A stretch of DNA of 64,000 nucleotides from Pachyseris speciosa (lineage: Eukaryota; Cnidaria; Anthozoa; Scleractinia; Pachyseridae): NCBI GenBank assembly GCA_016490735.1, contig JAEMWC010000128.1:1252300-1316299 (forward strand). Direction: 5' to 3'. The notes beneath the pieces are model-generated. The model saw only the letters and a program-made list of their open reading frames with translations. It made no database searches and had not been told where the DNA came from. How positions within the stretch are numbered: the stretch's first letter is position 1; every line of letters starts with the position of its first letter. Positions 57,612-64,000 of this stretch are shown here, one piece after another. The position numbers were made by a program, and so were the translations under genes.

Positions 57612-60600
57612 AAGATACAGGGAAAGTTAGAGCTGAAGGCAAGATTAAGAAGTCAAAGAAAAAAGAGAAGTCCAAAAAAAGAAAAAATCCATAAGAAGGC
57701 AAAACGTAATAAAAACGGTACGTGTGTTTTTTTTTGTTAGTTTATGGTGCTACTAACAGGCTGACCACCCTACGGCCTGAATAAGTTCGAGGAGCACACT
57801 GCCTAAAATATTATCTAACGCTTTGCAAGTCGGTCGCTAGGATGTAGTTCCGTGATTATATTTTCATCATCATCGTTTTACAGCTACTGTTTCAGTATTA
57901 TCTGATTAGTCTGAGTCATTTTGACTTCATTTTTAAGCCCGCTCACGAAAACTTCCACTTCGGCCATTGAATTTTTGTTCCCAAGCGCAGTACCATCTTC
58001 CTAAGCATATAACCGTATTACGTTGTTGTTGATCAATTGTTGTGGTCACTTACGTTAGGTTCGATACTAAACATTCTCCACCAGAATCCTTCCAGAATTC
58101 TCAGTAAGTTAATCACAGGTTAATTTTCAATTGCAGGTGTAAAAAAAGCTCGCCGAAACGCTGAGGCCCATGTTAGCTCAAGTTCTTCCGAAGAGGAATT
58201 GCCATGTACGCTGATAACCGAGTAAATTAAGCTCTAACCGAGCAACTGTTAGCTAATAGTTGACACGTGAATCCATATTCCTATCTTCGACCCATTGTCG
58301 GCTCTTAATATAACTTCGTTTTCGCCTTATGCCCGTCTTTGATGTCCTGAATTCCAGAGAGTAGGATCTTCGAGTGCAGAGTCAGCTTATTTTAAAACGA
58401 AATGACATCACATTTTTCTTGTTTTTAGATTCCTTATCTCACTTACCAGTAGATGCCACCTTCAAATTCTACAAGGTTGGCAAGGCCTCGCCTTCCTTGG
58501 AGTTCAACACAATAATGCGTTTCTCCAAGAATGTTCATCTTTCGGAATTAAAGAAGCTCCTTATTAATCAGCACATCAAAGGCATTGATCTTATTAAGAA
58601 GTTTCCCACCTATGACGTGACAATACACATGAAAAAGAAAGATAAACTGTACACCGCCCATACACAGTTCCAGTGGGTGGAAATATCCCAGCTACTTGAG
58701 AAGGATATTCATTGTTAGGTAACAAATCAACCGTATAAGAAAAGTACGTAAGATAAAATATTCTAGTCTAAAAAATTATAATTGAATCTAACTGAACTAA
58801 GGGCTATGAAGTTCTGTTACAATATTATAATGTATGCGATAGTAGGCAGAAACAAAATACGGTATTTCTTTCATATTATTTGGAAATTGAATAGGTACGT
58901 TTTTTGGTCGAGAGAGACATGGACCTAATTTTCAAGGCAAAGGATGTCACTTTTAAATCTATAGTAGAACCGCAGACTAACCACTGTTGGCGTTATCAGT
59001 ACTTGTTCTAGTAGAGTTCGGCTGTGCGTGTGTGCGTGAGGTAGTTTGAATGAAGTAATTATATTACTCAAGTATACATTAAATGCCTCCGTGTGAATTT
59101 CTGTTATACAGTTGAGCCCACCTTTTAGATGGCAAGCAGATGGAAAAAATCAGCAGCCCAAACAACGTGTAGCTAAAAAAGCGAGGACACAGAGTAAAAA
59201 CAGCTGGAGAAAGTGCTAAGGAATGCGAACAAGTCCAATACAAATGCTACAGTGACAAGAAATGAACTACAGGAGGCAGCTTATCAGGATATAAAAAAAC
59301 GTGGGTGAACATAGGAAGTGTAGTGTTCATGTTCATCCTCTAAAACCACAGAAAAATACTTATCCATGCAGCAATTCTACGAAAAGAAACACTTGAACGA
59401 ATTTACAGAAGAATGCATAAGTGTATTAGAAGTTGTCGCACTCATTAGACTAAACTAAAGCATTGTTTTTAACGTGCAATATTGTTTGTTCAATAGGTGT
59501 TGAAGAGAAGTTTCCCAGTGGCATCCTGCAAAATGAGATGCGAATAATCTGCGGCAAGTGCAAAACAGTCGTAAACCTAAATCGTATCTACTACGACGAT
59601 TACTTTGAGAAAAGTAAGTTAAGTCAACGTCAATTCCATTGATTCATTTTTCATTTTTCGTTACTGCAAAAAGATCCACTTACTAGCCCATATATAAGAA
59701 ATTATCATTATTTCCATAAGACGCAATAACCAAGAGCTCCTCATTTATCTTAGCTTTGAGATGGTCAAGCTAATTTCTGTAAATTCAGGGTCACACTAGT
59801 TATAATTGATGCACAGTTATTGATCCACCAGTCTGTTTGTTTGTTTGTTTATTTATTTAACTATTTATTTATTTTTATTATTTGTTTTTCTATTCAGAAC
59901 ACATTTTAAATGGTCGATGCAGCCGACTACAAGAAAGGCAGATCAAGAAAAAGCAGGGCAAGCAAAGATCATCTGGCGAAGGGCAGAAGTCTTTGACTTC
60001 CTGGCTTAAAAAAGTAAATAATATACAGTATATTTGTGCTTCCACAAATGGACAAACACTGTTGTGTGTTAATTTTATTTCCTAGTTTCGCATAGGATTT
60101 CGATAGGTAGCTGCTTGATTTCCATTTCACAATATGTTAAATAAACATTTAACAATAATTATTTTTAGAAATTCACTGTACTGTAACTTATAAAGAAGAA
60201 ATGATAAATAAATTCTAATATGCTGTTTCTCGTTCAATGGTTTAGTTCTGATGAGTCAGATACTTCAGATGATGATAAAACAACCATGTCGAAAGAGGAA
60301 ACCACCTCAGATTCCAGCAGCGGTTACGAGGTGGAACTTGACCCAACCGCAGCCCTTCTTGATCAGGAAGTGCGTACAGGCCGCCTACCACGATCTCACA
60401 GATTTTATAGGCTGATTTCAAATGCACTTAAGTTTGCCAATGAGATTGGAGACCCCACTAATCAATTTAAGCATGACCCAGTGGTCCGTAGCTTCTGCGA
60501 TACATTACAGAGTAGTGGTCATTGGAGAACTTTCAATCTGTTGACCGGAAAACGAATGATACACAGAGGGAGAGGTTCAGCCCATGACTTCTGCTGGCAA

Positions 60601-63600
60601 GATAATAACATTCCTTACCTTTACCATTGAGAAGGAACGGAGGGTATGTTAATGAAAGTGGGTTAGTCCGTGCATATGTTATCGCTTTTCTGAGAATGGC
60701 CTTCAGTCAAGGCAGTGATGTCGTTCCACTTATCTCAAACAATGCCCTCAGACTGATGCCTGTCTCCTTGGCCAAAGATGGATTTGCAATAAAGCCAGGA
60801 TTCCAAGTTGACCAAAATAACATGCTAATTGTAGGAGGACGAGAGCATTATTCATTAGATTATGTGAAACAACACCAAGAAATTCCCCATGACTATTTCT
60901 CCGACAAATTTGTCAAAGAGGTAGAACTCATGGGCGTAACCTCTCTCGAGAACAAGGCAGCTTTGATAATCAGCAATGATTTCGTAGGATCCGGAGGCGA
61001 TGGTAATTCCACACTGCAATTTCACCTTAAGCGACTGCAAGAGCTCAAGCAGTGTTTGCATTGTCTGCAAGATACTTCTGACCTTCTCATAAAAGAAGAG
61101 TGCTCAACCACCGAATGCCCCCAGTGCGTCTCTACTAAAGAAGTTTGCCATGTCTGTAAAGAAAAGGGGTTTGAACACTGGTGCCAGCGTTGAGGGTGAT
61201 CGCTGCCTGGAGAAAGGTATTCAATGCACTAGAGCCGTGTGTCTCAATATTACCACTGACTGTCAGTCGATGTTCAAATCAGCCCTTGAACTCCTGCAAA
61301 AAAACCCAAAGTGATGGAGCCGCTGACTCATACAGCACTCTGGCAGCGTCAAATCCTGAAATAGTTCACGCAGGAAAGAATGTGCACAGGTCACATTGTA
61401 ACTGGTTCATGTTCATCGAAAGGGCGAGATTCAGTCTTGTGATGCTACGCACAGCACGGCTTGACTCATCCTGCTCAAAAGATCTGAAGGCTGTTCTGAC
61501 GGACGTGGCTTTGAGGGGCCGAGATCTAATGGATATGAGCTACGTTGCAGAGTGCAGCTAACGTCAGCAGAGTGCAGCTAACGTTGAGAACGTTTTGCTA
61601 CAAATGGGATATCTTGTCCATACTGTAGTCCCGGAAATGTTTCTGGAAAGAATATGGCCTTAACAAACTTGGAGTTTTACTCCATCCAACCTCAGTTTGC
61701 TGTGGTGCATTTGGTTCACTTTATGTGTGGATTACTCCAGTGGATCCCTTTTTCAAGTCAGGCTTCATAACCCTGCAGACGTCCAAGTCCTAGCCAGGGA
61801 TACTTTAAATCCAACATGTGTCATCTATGAATCGGGTGTTATCTTTGTCGCAGAAGAAGATAGTCTGTCATATTTGGATGTCGGTAACGTTGTGAAATTA
61901 AATCCCAAAGCACTGAAAAGCCTCGGCTACAGAAGAGGTCCGCAAGCGCGCCCTGCTCGGCCAAGAAAGAGAGTATCTGTTGCTGAAATGAGGTCAATGC
62001 TTTCTGAGTGGATTATGGAGAATCCTTCTGCATCTCCAAAAAGTAATGGATTAATTTCACTTCTAGACGATCTCAGTCCTTTGGCCTTGTGCTCCAATGA
62101 AGAGCGAACCATCCTTTTCGTTTCGCAGCGTAACAGTCCGACAATCCTGAAAGTCCGTTAGCTGCACTGGTACAGTACTGAAGGCGGAATCTGAATCTTT
62201 CATTACGATATCGCAAAAGGAATGCTGTACAGGACTGGCCTACAACAAGGAGACACAAGACATCTTGGTTGCCAACTCAGAGACCGATGGCAGAATCTAC
62301 ATACATGTAGTAGACACAGCAAAGGAAAGCGGCAAGGCAGCGTGTGTAAAGGTCATCCATAATGTTACGGGCATTTGCAGTAGAGCATACAGTCTTGCTG
62401 TCAGTGATAGTGGTGATATCTTTTTCACAGATGTCGATGCACGTAAAATAGGCAAGGTCGTGGAAGGCAATAGAGCAGATATACCATCGGATCAGAAGGA
62501 GAAACACCTCATGATGGTTGCGATAAAACAGCCGCATTTGTTCAGCCAACAGGCCTTTGTATCGAAGGAGACTCTCTATATCTCACTGACACAGGAGCTG
62601 GAGCACTAAAGCTTATATCCCCCACTAAGCCAATTGCTAATTTCCTGAGGCATGTGCGGCTTTTGTATACATAGCATGGTATCCATTCTCCACCAGCATC
62701 TTTGGCAACTGTGACACGTCTCCTGGACGATGCAATGAGTTATTTCGAAACAGCTGTAGAAGAGGCGAAGTTGAATGCAGGACGCAGAAGAACTGTTGAA
62801 GGACCACACAGGGTGCACCTCCTCCAAGACAGTTGCCAGCATAAGGATGACACTAGAGGCCCTTTGCCGTATAGAAAAAGAGTTAACGACCATCAATCCA
62901 GCCTACATTGAGCATGTGAATCCCAAATCCCTTGTCACCTTAATAGTTGAGCACTTCAACTCTAAAATGAGAGAGGTGTAAAGTTCCTACTGTCATCCAG
63001 TATTCTCATCAATTTCCTGTTGCTGTCGAGGAGACTGTTAAAAGAACCACCAACTGCGGCTTTAACTACTTTACCAACAGAAGAAGCTATTATGACGTAC
63101 CGGAAAAATATGGTTAGTTTTGAAGAACTGCCTGACATCCCTCATCCACCCAAACAGAACGGTACACAGCAAGACCTGTCCACAATGCGAAAGTGGGGCA
63201 AATGAGTACGGAAGGTCGTCGCGGCAACTAACTGTACATGCCAAGTCAACAAAGGATAACCCGGGCACCCTGCCTGTAACTGCTTACAGTCATGGAGGAC
63301 TTGTATCAACCCCTTCTTCATTGTCAGAGATCCGCAGCAACATACATGTGGATTCAGATACTCCAACCAGTGACGATGAGGATGATTTTGATGTTGATTG
63401 TGTGCCAGTAACGATGAATTGTGTTTCCACCATTACGTTTAGTAAAGGTTCGATTTCGCATGATGAAAGTTTCGGGCCCATTTTACTAGGAAACCTTGCC
63501 CAATACTGGAAACCCCGGATGTTGACGGACACTGTGAAAGTCCATATTTACACACCTGATCCAGAGGACTGTCTGCTTCTACACTATGAATTCACCGGTA

Positions 63601-63709
63601 TTGTGAAGTTGGATCAGGTCGTTTGCCAGCTAAAAGGTGATGAAGGCATTACCTATCTTGAAAGAGATTTTCAATTAGAAATGAATGAAGAGGTCTATCA
63701 TCATGCATG
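57612..63709 (+). pseudogene. Intron-bearing gene with basic N-terminus, BED-like finger, Cys cluster and NHL-like propeller (decayed)
   Basis: Exons with GT..AG borders: 57612-57717, 58137-58205, 58429-58718, 59497-59613 and 59898-60013; then long exonic sequence 60246-63709. A possible damaged exon starts at 59112. The first three exons join in phase: a Lys/Arg-rich part, SSSSSEEELP, then VDATFKFYKVGKASPSLEF. Exons 59497 and 59898 together encode a C2HC finger (ICGKCKTVVN ... HILNGRC). Then come an acidic stretch, conserved-looking text (DFCWQDNNIPYL, AYVIAFLRMAF), a Cys cluster (CPQCVSTKEVCHVC) and NHL/SMP30-like repeats (PTGLCIEGDSLYLTDTGAG, LAVSDSGDIFFTDVDARK). The C-terminal part is acidic (TPTSDDEDDFDVDCV) and ends near 63709. 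Frame shifts occur about every 200-500 bp after 60600 and TAG ends exon 3, so it is dead. I recall coral relatives without known function. Confidence 0.6.
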
Positions 63710-64000
63710 ATGCAGCTTAGCAGAGTTACAAAACGAAGCCTTCACCTGCGCAAACAGAACCAGCGTCCGGTGGCCACACATCTAGAGGGCGTCTCTTCGT
63801 CTGCCACATAGATTACGAGAATAACTGCTCCAAAATCATAAGACAAGGGAAAGAAAAAAGACAAACAAAACAAACCCTAAAACAGAAGTAACCGAATATA
63901 TGCTTTACATTGTTATCAGAGTCAAGTGGCATAAAAAGAAGCAAAAAGGAAAATGATGGAATCGACTGCAGATTAAACAGTTGACATAAGCTTATAGCTA

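Overview
The window looks like AT-rich nuclear DNA from an animal, most probably an anthozoan cnidarian such as a coral. Supporting this are spliceosomal introns with GT..AG ends, tRNA-derived SINEs, a mix of Helentron, Harbinger, LINE, tyrosine-recombinase and MULE-like elements, and several protein families that I recall as frequent in coral and sea-anemone genomes. That last point is recollection, not a search. I see no bacterial operon, rRNA or CRISPR array, and I recognise no ordinary conserved housekeeping gene. It is a transposon-dense accessory region in which most genes are mobile-element genes at different stages of decay.

Layout. 1-9860: a Helentron (rolling-circle element) that enters from outside the window. 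It encodes a repeat-rich N-terminus, an HUH Rep domain, a helicase and a C-terminal endonuclease domain, and ends near paired hairpins. It is decayed by frameshifts and a stop. It is split at 3415/6714 by a PIF/Harbinger element (3416-6713) whose two genes, a two-exon Myb-like protein and a DDE transposase, are both open. Removing the Harbinger with one copy of its target duplication puts the Helentron frame back in register. 10080-11990: a dimeric satellite of about 116 bp. 12415-12534: a small MITE. 14895-16943: a decayed transposase-like gene with RAG1-like motifs. 17322-17847: a decayed minus-strand Tudor/chromo-like gene. 18380-19062: a cluster of tRNA-derived SINEs. 20731-22516: three foldback elements, two ending in TTAA. 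22.6-25.1 kb: a gene-poor stretch poor in G on the plus strand. 26.4 kb: a second type of SINE. 28265-29250: a TTAA-flanked DNA element.

30574-33520 (minus) holds an RPA-like gene cut by a 5'-truncated CR1/L2-like LINE, with its likely promoter and first codons left on the far side. 36040-39211 holds an SGNH-hydrolase, gag-like and tyrosine-recombinase element with no reverse transcriptase. 39981-41075 (minus) is another truncated LINE.

42478-47219 is an intron-bearing gene, now broken, with an MBD-like domain, Cys-rich segments and a terminal zinc knuckle. A MULE-like MITE sits in its last intron. 50595-56155 is a full-length L1/Tx1-type LINE bounded by a 13-bp target duplication. 57612-63709 is a second decayed intron-bearing gene, with a basic N-terminus, a BED-like finger, a Cys cluster and NHL-like propeller repeats. 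The two intron-bearing genes are the least explained loci and the best candidates for something undescribed.
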